The position numbers were made by a program, and so were the translations under genes. This document shows, piece by piece, positions 1-12,500 of a DNA stretch of 64,000 nucleotides. This stretch comes from Actinomyces denticolens (lineage in GTDB: Bacteria; Actinomycetota; Actinomycetes; Actinomycetales; Actinomycetaceae). The notes beneath the pieces were generated by a model, which was given only the letters and a program-made list of their open reading frames with translations, was not told where the DNA came from and ran no database searches. Where the stretch lies: contig NZ_MVIW01000015.1 of NCBI RefSeq assembly GCF_002072185.1, positions 1 through 64,000 of the forward strand. The letters are read 5' to 3'. How positions within the stretch are numbered: the first letter of the stretch is position 1; the number at the start of each line of letters is the position of its first letter.

Positions 1-534
1 GACAGCTGCAGGAACCTGGCTGACTGGCTGGAGCGTGAGGGCGAGGATGTCCGGCTGGACCACCTTGCTGTGACGCTGGCGCTGCACCGCTTCCACTTCG
101 CCCACCGAGCAGGCATCGTCATACCGCCGGGCAGCGGCGCCGTGGGGTGTCTGCGCCGCGCCGCCGCCGGAGAGCGGTCGCCTGACATCCTCCGCGGAGT
201 CGTTCCCGCTCAGCAGCGTCCCAACCCCGTCCTCGCCGAGACGGCGCAGCGCCTGTGGGACGAGTTGCGCGCGCAGACGCGAGTTCCCGGCGCCGACACC
301 GTGCAAGCCGTTGCCGAGCTCTACTGCCGCGGCTACGAGCCGACACGAGGGGCAGGGGATGCTCCATGCCTTGGCGGTGTGCCCCGCTACCCGTTCGCGA
401 GCGACAGCTACTGGCCCCAGCCGCCGGCTGCCAGGGAGGAGCTCCCACTCGGCGCGTCGGACGACGTCGAGGTGCCCGACCTGCGCTGGATCGATGTGGC
501 GACCAACGTCTCAGACAAGGAGATCGCGCGATGA
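1..534 (+). CDS. Trans-AT polyketide synthase, 3' end only (post-KS linker)
   Basis: The reading frame is open from base 1 and ends in TGA at 532-534, so only the last 177 codons of a larger gene are present. The peptide matches the flanking linker that follows each ketosynthase in the downstream genes: a segment like the 'ARTLAxGRxHLxHR' stretch, then 'AVAELYCRGY', then a YPF...YW block that normally closes the KS-linker region. No ACP, KR or DH follows before the stop, so the protein ends directly after a KS didomain and its module must continue on the next polypeptide. The next gene starts inside this stop codon (ATGA overlap), with AAGGAG about 5 nt upstream. A split-module junction is the simplest reading. 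The upstream content is unknown. Confidence 0.85.
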   Translation, partial: DSCRNLADWLEREGEDVRLDHLAVTLALHRFHFAHRAGIVIPPGSGAVGCLRRAAAGERSPDILRGVVPAQQRPNPVLAETAQRLWDELRAQTRVPGADTVQAVAELYCRGYEPTRGAGDAPCLGGVPRYPFASDSYWPQPPAAREELPLGASDDVEVPDLRWIDVATNVSDKEIAR

Positions 535-3500
535 CGCACGAGACCGACCCGACTGTCTCCCTGGACGCGCTGGCCCAGCTCGAGCTTGTGCGCTCCACCC
601 TGTGCCACGACGCCTCCCGTCCCTGCCAGCTGCTCGACGTCGAGTGGGGCGTGGCCGACGCCGTGGTGCGCGGTGGTGACGCTGTCCGCGTGGCGCTGGA
701 CGCGAAGGGGGCCCGGCGTAGGTGGACGCTGGTGCGCAGCGGCAGTACGGGGGACACCGCTCTGTGCAGCGGCCTCCTCGTAGTGCCTCCCGGAGAGGCC
801 ACGGACGAGGACGTGATGACGCTTGAGCGCGCTGCGCTCTTCTCCCGTGACGCTGTCGCCACTGCTGAGCTGCCCGCACCAGCGCGGTGGCAGCGTGTTG
901 CCCGGTACGAGGCGGTCGGGGCGCATGCCGAGGCCGCGGACCTCGACAGCAATGGTGTGCTGCTGCGGCACGAGGGATCCGGGTCGCCCGCTCGCCGACT
1001 GGTGGTGCTGGAGGCGCACGGCGCCGGCTCAGGCCATGCCCAGGCTCAACCGGGCTGGGCTGTTGAGGAGCGCCTGGTCGAGGAACTGCGGGAAGTGATC
1101 TCTGCCCTCCAGCACATCCCGCGCGACATGGTCGGGGAGGAGGAGCCCTTCTCCCACTTCGGTCTTGACTCGATCACACTGGGCGAGCTCTCGGAGCTCC
1201 TCTCGGAGAGGCTGGGGCTCAGCCTGACTCCCGATATCTTCTTCCGCTACGGGTCGTGCGTGGAGCTGGCCAGTGGGCTTGTCACCGGCCATGCCGCGTG
1301 GGCGGCGCAGCGCTACGAGACCGCGGACGCGCCTCGCCAGACCCGTGTGCTCCCTGTGCCCGCGCCCTCTGCCGTCTCGGCACGGGAGAGGCCTGCTGGC
1401 ACGACCTCCCACACGGGCGGCTTCGTATCGATCATCGGCCTCAGTGGCCGTTTCCCCGGTGCCCGTGACGTCGGCCAGTTGTGGAAGAACCTGCGCGCTG
1501 GTGACTGCGCGATCACTCAGCTGCCCGTTGACCGCCCTGGCTACCCCTCCAACTGGAGCGCCTCCGTGGCTGGGTGGCTGCCCGGTGTCGCTGAGTTCGA
1601 CCCGCGCTTCTTCGCCATCTCACCCAAAGAGGCGGAGCAGATGGATCCGCGCCAGCGCCTCCTGATGCAGGAGATGTGGCGAGCCCTGGAGGACGCGGGG
1701 GTCGGGGAGAGGACACTGCGCAGCCACCGCGTGGGCCTGTTCGTGGGGGTCGAGAACGGTGACTACGCCCACCACCTCGGTCACGACGAGGACCTCACGG
1801 GTGCCAACGACTCGGTGCTGGCCGCGCGCCTGGCCTATTTCCTGGATCTGCACGGGCCTGTCCTGGCGATCAACACAGCCTGTTCGTCAGGGCTCGTGGC
1901 GCTGCACGAGGCGCGTGCCAGCCTGGAGCGGGGGGAGTGCGACATCGCCGTGGTGGCAGCGGCGAACATCCTCACGCACCCGCGCACCATCGAAGCCATG
2001 AGTGCCGCGGGCATGCTGTCCACCACCGGCAGCTGCCGGGCTTTTGACAGGCGTGCCGACGGCATGGTCCCGGGCGAGGCCGTGGTCGCCCTCGTGCTGG
2101 AGGACGGGGACAAGGCACGTGGCGAGGGAAGGCGGGTGCGCGCCGACGTCCTGGGCTCCGGCGTCAACCACGACGGGCGCACCCAGGGGATCACTGCTCC
2201 TAACGGCGCCGCCCAGGCGGACCTGATCTCGTCGGTGATGGCGCAGTCGGGCGTCTCGCCCGCGCAGGTCGGGCTTGTCGTCGCCCACGGGACAGGCACG
2301 CCGCTGGGAGACCCGGTCGAGGTCAAGGCGCTCGCCGCGGTGATAGGCTCAGCCGAGCGCGACGCGCCTGCTCTGCTCATGTCGACCAAGCCCAGCATCG
2401 GTCACTGCCAGGCGGCCTCAGGCCTGGTCAGCACCGTCGTGGCGACGTGCGCCCTCACCAGCGGTGAGGTGCCTGTCAGTATCTGCTGCGAGGAGCCCAG
2501 CGACTACGTCGACTGGGACGCGACAGGCCTGAGGGTCTGCGCCCAGACCCAGCCGTGGCCACAGGCCGCGGAGCATCCTGTGGCCGCTGTCAGCGCCTTC
2601 GGCGTGAGCGGCACCAACGCGCACGTCCTGCTGCGCGCGCCTTCACCGGCCGACTCCACGAGCTGGCCGGAGGACTCGCAGATCCTGCTGGTCTCCGGTG
2701 CCACCGAGGAGTCGTTGCGGCGCCAGTGCGCTGACCTGGCGGTGGCGCTGCGCGACAGGCGGCTGTCCCTGGCCCCGGTCGCGCGCACGCTCGCCGAGGG
2801 ACGTCACCACCTCGCCTGCCGCGCAGCGGTCGTCGCCGCGACCAGTGGCGAGGCTGTCCACGCCCTCGAGGAGTTGGCGCAGGGCCATGCGGCCGTCTCC
2901 CGGGTACCTCGAGGATTTCGCCCTAATCGGGCTCAGGAGACCGCCCTGGAGGAGATGCTGCGTGGCGCGCACGGCGCCGACAAGGCGACCAGGGGCGAGG
3001 TGCTGCGCGCGGTTGCGGACAGCTACTCGCAGGGCTATGTCTCCGACCTGTCGCCCCTGTGGGGAGCGAGCCAGCCACCACTCGTCTCGCTGCCTGGCAC
3101 GGTTTTTGCCACGGACACCTACTGGGTGGGGGAGCAGCCGCGCGCCCAGTCGCCTGAGAACGCCGGTGGCCTGGCCGGCAGGAACGCCTCAACGGTTGGC
3201 GAGGGACTGCGCACGCGGACCCGCCTGCGCCCCGCGGATCCGCTGGTTGCTGATCATCGTCTTGACGGCGTGCCCACGCTGCCAACGGCAGGGCATCTCG
3301 CCGTGCTATGCGACGCGGCCCGGCTCCTGGACGGGCGCGTACCCGGACCGGGCGCGGGGTTGCGCTTGACCGGGTTCAGCATTCAGCGCCCCGTCGTCGT
3401 GACCGGCGAGACCGATCTCGTGGTACGTGCTGAGGAGATGGAGGACGGCTCGGTCCTGCTCACCCTCGGCTACGGTCCGAGCGGTGCCCCGCCGCAGGAC

Positions 3501-6500
3501 ACCAGCAGCGTCGTGCTGGAAGCACTGGCCGCACCGACGGCCGCGGATCCTGTGGAACCAGGCTCCGCCGGGATGCAGCCTGTCGACAGCGAGCAGCTGT
3601 ACCGCATGCTGGGCAGGGTGGGGCTGGACTATGGCACTGCATATCGCACGGTCACCGGCGTGCTCACCGCCGGTGAAGAGGCCAGTGTGACCGCTGGCGC
3701 CGCGGTGGCCACGTGGGACGCGGCAGTGGTGCGCCCTGATGTGCTGGACGGCGTCCTCCAGGCCATCGGGGTGGCCCAGCCCGGCTCCAGCGAGCCAGGC
3801 CTGCCGGTCGGCGCCGAGAGCATCACCGTGCACCGGGCGATGCCCGCGCGGGTCATTGCCCGCGTTCGCCACCTGGGACGCAGGGGGCGCCTCACACGGT
3901 TCGACATCGACGTCGCCGACACCGACGGCGCGCTGGTGCTGGAGATCAACGGTCTCACCACGGCACCGGCCGCCGACAGCCCGGCCGAGTCGGAAGTGAG
4001 CCTGCTCGCCCCCGACTGGGCGCCCCTGGCCTCCCAGGATTCCGGAGCCTCTGAGGCGTCCGCGGCCGAGTCGCGGGACCGGCACGTGGCTGTTGTCGGG
4101 GCTTGTGTCGCCCCGCAGGCTCTTGGCGCTGACACGGTGGTGCACCACATCCCCCTGACGGGGGCGGCCTCGTCTGATGACTATGAGGAGGCGGCACAGG
4201 GACTGCTGCGGCTGAGCCAGGAGCTGGTCGGCTTGAGACCGGCCCGCCCCGTCCTGCTGCAGGTGCTCGTCCCGGAGGGCCTTGCTGGCGGCCTCGTCGG
4301 CATGATCGCCACTATCAGCAAGGAGAGCCGACGGGTCATGGCCCAGCTCGTCGAGGTGGCGCCGCGGGCTGATGCCGAGGCGCTGGGGACGCTGTTACGG
4401 GCTCAGGCCTCCGCGACGCTCCCCGCTGCCCACCTGCACGTCGCCGGGGCGTCGGCCAGGCGCAGGACGTGGAGTCCCATGACGTGGCGGACGCACGCCT
4501 GGTCGCCTGGCTCCTATCTGGTCACTGGAGGCCTTGGAGGCCTCGGTCTCCTGGTGGCGCGGGATCTGCTGAAGCAGGAGGGAGTGCGCGTGATGCTGTC
4601 CGGGCGCTCGGTTCCGGGCGAGCGCACCCGCGCGCGACTCGCCGAGCTGGACGCTGGGGACCGTGCCCGTTACGTCCAGCTGGACCTAGCAGATCCCGCC
4701 GACGTGCGTCGTGTCGTCGACGAAGTGGAGAATCTGACCGGCGTCATCCACTGCGCGGGTGCCACTCGAGACGGCTCGCTGCGCACCAAGACTCCAGAGG
4801 ATCTCGCGTCGGTGCTGGTGCCGAAGGTGCGGGGGACGGTGAACCTCGACGCGGCCACCGCGCGCCTCCCGCTCGAGGTCTTCGCGCTCTTCGCCTCGAC
4901 CACAGGCGTGCTGGGCAACGCTGGCCAGATAGACTACGCCGCGGCCAACGGCTTCATGGATCGCTGGGCGCACGAGCGCAACCTACTGGTGCAGCAGGGT
5001 GAGCGCCACGGTCGCACGGTGAGTATCGACTGGTCGCTGTGGGCTGAGGGCGGCATGGCCATTCCTGAGGCGCTGCTGGAGAGGATGGCTCGGGAGCAGG
5101 GCTTCGCGCCCATCTCGTCCACGGCTGGCCTCACGGCGCTCCACGCGAGCATCGCCTCCGGCGAGTCCCAGACGCTGTGCCTCGCCTCCACGCCGGGACG
5201 TACCCCAGAAGTGCTGCGCGACCTGCTGGACGTTACGGAGGAGCCCGAGGAGACCGGGGGAGCGCCGGTTCCGTCGCGCCCGCAGCCGGGCACCACGGTG
5301 GTGGCCGCTACTCAGCCCCACCCTGTCACCCCCAGCGAGGCCGTGCTGGAACGAGTCGTGGAGTTGCTCCATGAGAGCCTCGAGATACCCCTTGACTGGC
5401 TGGACCCTGACGTGAATCTCGACCAGCTGGGGCTGGACTCCATCAGAATGATCGGCGTCATTGAGGATCTCGAGCGCGAGCTGGGCGAGTTGCCCAAGAC
5501 GCTCTTCTTCGAGTACGAGACCCTGAAGGAGCTGGCCGACGATCTCGCCTCCGAGCGCCCCGAGGCGGCTGCCGCCCTTGTATCCACTGCTCTCGCTGGT
5601 ACGCAGGCTCACGCACCGGTCCAGCAGAAGGCTGCCGTGAGGAGCGCGGTCAAAGACACAGCCGGCGCGGGCACCGCTGCCAGTAGGAAGGCTGCTTCCC
5701 CGCGTCGCAGCAGGCGTCAGCAGACATCGGAGAGGGGGACTCACGCAGCTCCCGGACAGCTGGACATTGCCATCGTCGGTCTGGCAGGGCGCTACCCCGA
5801 CGCCCAGGACGTGGACCAGCTGTGGCAGAACCTGCGATCTGGTCATGACGCAGTGAGCTCGGTCCCGGTCTCGCGCTGGGACACCGACACCCTGGCGTGG
5901 CGCGACCAGAGGGGGCCGGTTCCGGGCGCGGGAGGCTTCCTCGACGGCGTTGATCACTTCGACCCGTACTTCTTCGGAATCTCTCCGCGCGAGGCCGAGC
6001 ACATGGATCCGCAGGAGCGGCTGTTCCTGCGCTGCGCCTACGAGACCATCCAGGACGCGGGCTACCGGCCGTCGGACCTCAAGGCCGAGGGCAGGCAGTC
6101 CACCGGCGTGTTCGTCGGGCTGATGACCACCGAGTACCATCTCTTCGGCGTGGAGGCACAGATGGCGGGGATGCCGCTGGCTGTACCGGGCAACCTGGCC
6201 TCGGTCCCCAACCGTGTCTCCTATCATCTAGGCCTTAAGGGGCCAAGCCTTGCGGTTGACACCATGTGCTCATCGACGTTGTCCGCACTGGACACCGCCT
6301 GCCGAGCGATCCTCAGCGGCCAGTGCGCCCGGGCCATCGTGGGCGGGATCAACCTCACGCTGCATCCCAGCAAGCTCCTGCTGCTGGACAGCACCGGCTT
6401 CATGTCGAAGACGGGCCACTGCCACGCGTTCGGCGCCGACGCTGACGGCTACGTTCCCAGCGAGGGCGTGGGCGCCGTCCTGATCAAGCCGCTGCGCCAG

Positions 6501-9500
6501 GCTGAGCGGGACCGTGACCATATATACGCCGTCATCAAGGGGTCCTGTCTGAACCATGCTGGCAGGACCACTGGCTTCACCGTCCCCAGCCCCGTGGCGC
6601 AGGCCGAGGTCATCAGTCGTGCGCTGGAGGAGAGCGGCGTCGACCCCGCAACGGTGACGTACGTCGAGGCTCACGGAACGGGTACCAAGCTGGGTGACCC
6701 GATTGAGATCCGTGGCCTGGCGCAGGCACTGGGCGACGGGGCCGCCTGCGCCATCGGGTCGGTTAAGGCGAGCCTGGGTCACGGCGAGGGAGTCGCTGGC
6801 ATGGCGTCGCTGACCAAGGTCCTGCTTCAGATGAGGCACCGCACCCTGGTGCCATCGCTGCACAGCGAGCAGCTGAACCCCCTGCTGGGCATTGAGCAGA
6901 CCCGCATGGCGGTGCAGCATGACGTCGCACCGTGGGAGCCTGCCTACCCCGGTGGGCCGCTGCGCGCCTGTGTATCGTCCTTCGGGGCGGGCGGGTCCAA
7001 TGCCCATGTGGTGCTTGAGGACTACCAGGACGACGCCACTCGTCAGGCCGCCCGCCCTGGTCCAGTGCTCGTTGTTCTGTCTGCGCGTAGCGAGGACGCC
7101 CTGCGCCGCAGTGCCGAGCGGCTGGTCGCCGCGATTGATGCCGAGAAGATGGATGAGAACGACCTGGAGGCCATCGCCTACACCCTGCAGGTCGGTCGCG
7201 AGGCCTTCGCCTGGCGCGCGGGGGCTGTCGTGACTGACCTGACTGCCATGCGTGGCTTTGCGACCCGTGTGCGCGATGGCCAGGGCCTGCGGCATGTCAA
7301 CCTGCGTGCGGCGCAGCCGGTGCCCGTGGAGTCTCTCGTGACGTTGGACCATCAGCTTGAGGCCTGGCTTGCTGGCGGCCTATCCGACTGGGCGGGTGTC
7401 GCAGGATCAGGGCGTCGGGTGAGCCTGCCCGCATACCCGTTCGAGGAGGAGCGGTACTGGCTGTTCCCCAAGGCGGGTCCGGGAGCCAGCGCTGACGACG
7501 TCGGAGAGGAGCGCGCCGCCGAGCCGGAGCAGGCTGTGGCTGGGACGCCAGTGCCCGATCTCGTCATGGAGGCCTGCGCGACGGCCGTCCAGCAGGTCCT
7601 TAAGATCCCCCGAGACCGTCAGGATCCCGACGACTCCTTCCAGGACATCGGCTTTGACTCGGTGACCATCGTCGAGATAGCTGAGGCGCTTGGCGACGCG
7701 CTGGGGATCGACCTGGGACCGGACGTGCTGTTCAGCCATCCCACGCCTCGCCTCCTGGCCGAGCATCTGGCGAGCACCTATGCCGATGCCCTGGCCGGTG
7801 GGCACGGGACGGATCCCGAGCCGTCAGGGACCACCCGCTCGGCGCCAGCTCCTCTTGTTCCCGCTGCGGCCCCCAGGACGGTGGAGCACGACCCGGCGGT
7901 CGTCGTCGGCCGCTCAGTCCGGGCGGCGCAGTGCGACGACGTAAGGCAGCTGTGGGAGGCAGTGCGCAGCGGCGAGAGCCAGATCCTCGACCTCGCGGAG
8001 CGACGGCCAGGCTGGGAGGGCACGTCGCGTCGGGTTGCCGCACTGAGCGACATTGACGTCTTCGACCCGCTCTTCTTCGAGATCTCGCCACGTGAGGCTG
8101 TTGGCCTGGATCCGCGAGCCCGTCTGCTGCTAGAGGAGATGTGGCACGCGCTTGAGGACGCTGCGCTGGGGCGACGCGCGCTGGAGCGCTCGACAGTGGC
8201 CGTCTTCGTCGGTGTGGAGGACGGCGACTACCAGTTCCTCGACAACCCCGACAGACAGGTCGTCTCCAACCACACGGGTGCGCTGGCCGCGCGCCTGAGC
8301 TACATGCTGGACTTGCACGGGCCTGCTATGGCGATCAACACCGCCTGCTCCTCTGGCCTGGTCGCCATGCACCAGGCGGTACGCTGCCTGGAGTCGGGCG
8401 AGTGCGACGTGGCCGTCGTCGCGGCTGTCAACCTGCTGACCGACCCAGGCACCTTCGACACCATGGCCGAGGCCGGCATGCTCTCGCCCGGTGGTGTCTG
8501 CGCGGCGTTCAGCGAGGCCGCGGATGGCATGGTGCCAGGCGAGGCGGTTGCCGCCATTGTCCTGATGCGCGAGTCGGACGCGGTTCGTGACGGCCGTCAG
8601 CTCCATGGCGTCGTGCGCGGCAGCGGCGTCAACTACGACGGCAGGACGAACGGCCTGACCGCTCCTAACGGGGACGCCCAGAGGAGCCTGGAGGCAGCGG
8701 TCTACGCCGAGGCCGGCGTCCAGGCTGACGAGATCGGTCATGTCATCGCCCACGGCACCGGTACGGGCCTGGGCGACCCTATCGAGCTCAACGCGCTCGC
8801 AGCAGCCCACGAGTCCCTGGGCTCGGCGCCCGGAACCTGTGCCGTGACCTCCGTCAAGCCGGTCGTGGGACACAGTCAGGCCGCGTCAGGGCTGGTGAGC
8901 CTCATTGTTCTGCTGGAGTCCCTGCGCAGTGGAGTCATCCCGGCCAATCCTGCCTGCGCGCCCCTCAACCCACACATCCGCCTGGAGGGCCGCCCTGTGT
9001 CGATCCTCCCGCGGGAGCGCCCGTGGCCGGTTCGTCAGGGTCAGCCGCGTGTTGGCGCCGTGAGCGCCTTCGGTGTCAGCGGCACGAACGCCCATGTTGT
9101 GGTCAGCGAAGTCACGTCCCCGTCACCTAGCATTCTGGAGCCCGCGATGAGTGTAGTTCTTCCCCTACTGGTCTCTGCGAAGTCGCCTGAGGCGCTCGAC
9201 TCCATGCTGCTGGAGCTGTCGCGCTGGTGCGCCTCTCCGGAGGCTCCCGACCTGCGATCGGTGGCGCGCACACTGGCCGAGGGGCGGTACCACCATGAGT
9301 ACCGGTGCGCGGTGCTCGCTGCCTCCGTGATAGAGGCAGCGAGTGCGCTGCGCGGCGCCGTTGCCGATCCCGATGCCGATGGTGTGCGCTCGGTGGTGGC
9401 ACGCGGCCAGGTGGCTCAGGAGCCGTCCGCTCAGATGTGTGAACTGACGAGGCGTCTGGCCGACGACCCTGGTGGCGAGAGCGCCGCGCAGATCGCGGCG

Positions 9501-12500
9501 CTCTACCTCGCCGGCGATCTTCCCGCAGATCTGCTGGGAGAGTCGGGCGCCTCGCTGGTCTCGGCCCCCGGGTACGTGTTCTCCCGGGAGCGCTTCTGGC
9601 CCCAGGCGCCCCGGACCGGCCAGGTCCCGGCATCGGTCCCTGATGCGCCGGCCGTTGCCGAGGATCCTGAGGACAGGGCTGGGGCGGCGTGGGAGCCGCG
9701 CATGGTCGGGTGGCCTGTTGAGGAGCGCCTTCGTGCCGTGGTGAGTGATGAGGTCGGAGCGGTGCTGCGACTGGACCACTCACGCATCGACCCCACTGCG
9801 CGTCTGCAGAGCTACGGCTTTGACTCGATCACGTTCGTCGAGCTGGCAGGCGCCCTGACCGAGAAGCTGGGGGTGACCGTCCAGCCCTCGGACTTCTATC
9901 AGGAGTCCACGGTCAACGACGTCGTTGCCAGCCTGGTGTCGCGTCACGAGCAGCAGATCTCCGCGCTGCTGAGGGCGCCGGGGGCCGGTGCGGATGCCGA
10001 TCGCGCTGGGAAGGCGCCCGCTCCCGCCCCGGCGGGCGAGCACCCCCACGGTCCTGGTGCCCGGCCGGGCAGTGACCAGGCGCCAGCGAGGGACAGCCAG
10101 CCAGGCGAGGTGGTCGTTGTCGGAGCCAGCGGCCAGTTCCCGCAGGCCCGTGGAGTGGAGGAGCTGTGGGACCTGGTGGCCTCGGGTCGCTGCGCGATCG
10201 GTTCGGTGCCGCAGGAACGACGGGAGTGGCACGTCGACGACGTCGTCCGTCGCATGGGCTGCCTGGAGAGGGTCGCGGAGTTCGATGCCAGGTTCTTCGA
10301 CATCGCTCCCCGCGAGGCCTACCAGATGGATCCGCGACAGCGTCTGCTGCTGCAGGAGATGTGGCACGCGGTAGAGGATGCCGCGCTGACGGATGAGGAG
10401 CTGCACGGCGAGCGCGTGGGCGTCTACGTCGGTATCGAGGAAGGCGACTACTCGCGTCTCCTGGACCAGGCAAGCGTCACGTCCAACACCAACTCAGTGC
10501 TTGCGGCGCGGCTGAGCTACTTCCTTGACCTGTCCGGTCCCTGCATGGCCATCAATACCTCGTGCTCCTCTGGCCTGGTCGCGCTGCACCAGGCTCGGCT
10601 CGCGCTGCAGCAGGGCGACTGCGACACCGCGATCGTCGCGGCGGCCAACGTGCTGAGCGCCCCTCCCACCTTCGACGCGATGGCTGACGCTGAGATGCTC
10701 TCGCCCACTGGGAGGTGTCGTGCCTACGACTCCGGGGCCGACGGCATGGTGCCTGGTGAGGCGGTTGTCGCGCTGGTGCTTCAGCGCGAGGGCTCGGCGC
10801 GTCGGCGGGGTCGTCGGGTCAGCGCTCGGGTTCTTGCGACGGCCGTGAACTATGACGGTCGCAGCAACGGCATCACAGCTCCGAGCGGGTCCGCGCAGGA
10901 GGACGTCATCGCACGCGCCCTGGAGGCCGCTGGTGTCCAGCCGGCTACGTTGGGGCTGGTGGTTGGGCATGGGACGGGCACCCGTCTTGGGGACCCCGTC
11001 GAGGTGCGCGCCCTGGCGAGCGCCTACTCCTCCGCGCCCCCGCACAGCTGCGCGCTGATGTCGGTCAAGCCATCCATCGGTCACACGCAGGCGGCCGCCG
11101 GCCTGGTCAACGCGCTCGTCGCGATCAAGGCCATGGAGCACGAGGCCCTTCCACCGACAGCCTGCTGCGATCAGCCCAGCGATTACGTCGACTGGGACGA
11201 GGCAGCCCTGTACCTCAATCGTGAGGCCCGCGCCTGGCCCGAGGCCTCCCACCCTCGCCGTGCTGCGACCAGCGCCTTCGGGTTCAGCGGTACCAACGCG
11301 CACCTCATCCTGGAGCAGGGCGACGCCCTGCCTGACATGCGGCCATCAGCGGCTCCCGTCCTGCTCGCGGTGTCGGCGGTGGACGAGGAGGCTCTGGGAC
11401 GCCAGGTACGCGCGTTGCGCACGTGGCTGGAGGCCCACCCCCGAGTACCGCTGGACGCTGTCGCGCGCACGCTCGCTGTGGGCCGCCGCCACCTGTCGCA
11501 CCGGGTCGCCGTGGTCTGCGCGGACTGGGCCCAGGCGTGCGCCTCACTCGCCGAGGCTGCCGGGTCCCACACCGGGGCGCGTGTCTTCTCCGGTGCCTCG
11601 GGACATGACACCGCCTCCGTGGCTGGGCTGGCGGCCTTCATGGACCATCAGGCGGCCGTGGTGGCGGACGCGGTCGATCCCGTCGCCGTCGACGAGGCGC
11701 TTCGCGCCGTCGCGCAGCTGTACTGCCAGGGCTACTCGCTGCCCACCCGCCTGTTCGAGGGCGCTCCGCTGATCAGTCTTCGTGGTTATGAGTTCGAGCG
11801 CAGCGCTTACTGGGTGCGTCCGGACTCGACTCGTGCCACGGCCCCGGCACCAGGAAGGCTGTCACCAGCGACCTCGCAGGATCCGCTGGCACGCGAGTCT
11901 CTTCCCAGCCGCGCGCATGTGCCCAGCAGCCCGGCCGAGCCTCCTGAGCCGGAGGGGCTGGTCCACCTGATGCCGCTGGATGAGCCCGTGCCCGCAGAGA
12001 CGCCATGCGCGTCGTCGCAGCAGGTCACCCTTGATGAGCCTTCCTCTGAGCCGCCCGCCTCGCCCGAGGGGGAAGCCGTGGGCGCGGTGCGGGAGCAGCC
12101 AGCGGGTGAGGAGGCACCGCCCGCTTCCGACATGTCGGAGGTGAGGGACCGCCTGGTGGCGAGCCTGGCGCGGGAGCTGTTCGTGGAGCCCGAGGACGTG
12201 GATCTCGACCTGACATTCTCTGAGCAGGGGCTGGACTCGGTCGTCGGGGTGGAGTGGATTCGTGCGGTGAACAAGGAGTTCGGGCTGGCGTTGGCGACGG
12301 CCAGGCTGTACGAGTTCCCGACGGTGGAGAGATTCGCGACGATGGTGGCCGCAGAGGTGGCTGCCAGCGCGCCTCCGCAGGAGACCCGCGTGCTTGACGC
12401 GCCGGCTGGTGCCCAGGACGGCCTCGACGCCCTGCTGCACCAGGTCTACGACGGCGCGGTGCCTCCCACCCAGGCCGCAGAGCTGATGGCGCAGGAGGTG

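Noticed and set aside
255-530. N-terminal extension of the second PKS open frame upstream of 531
   Set aside because: It overlaps the end of the previous PKS in another frame, is Arg/Cys-rich with no domain, and 531 has an ATGA overlap and SD.
4983-6227. 414-codon antisense ORF within the PKS
   Set aside because: A shadow frame of a GC-rich coding strand, with no recognisable domain and fully inside KS2/ACP2 coding sequence.
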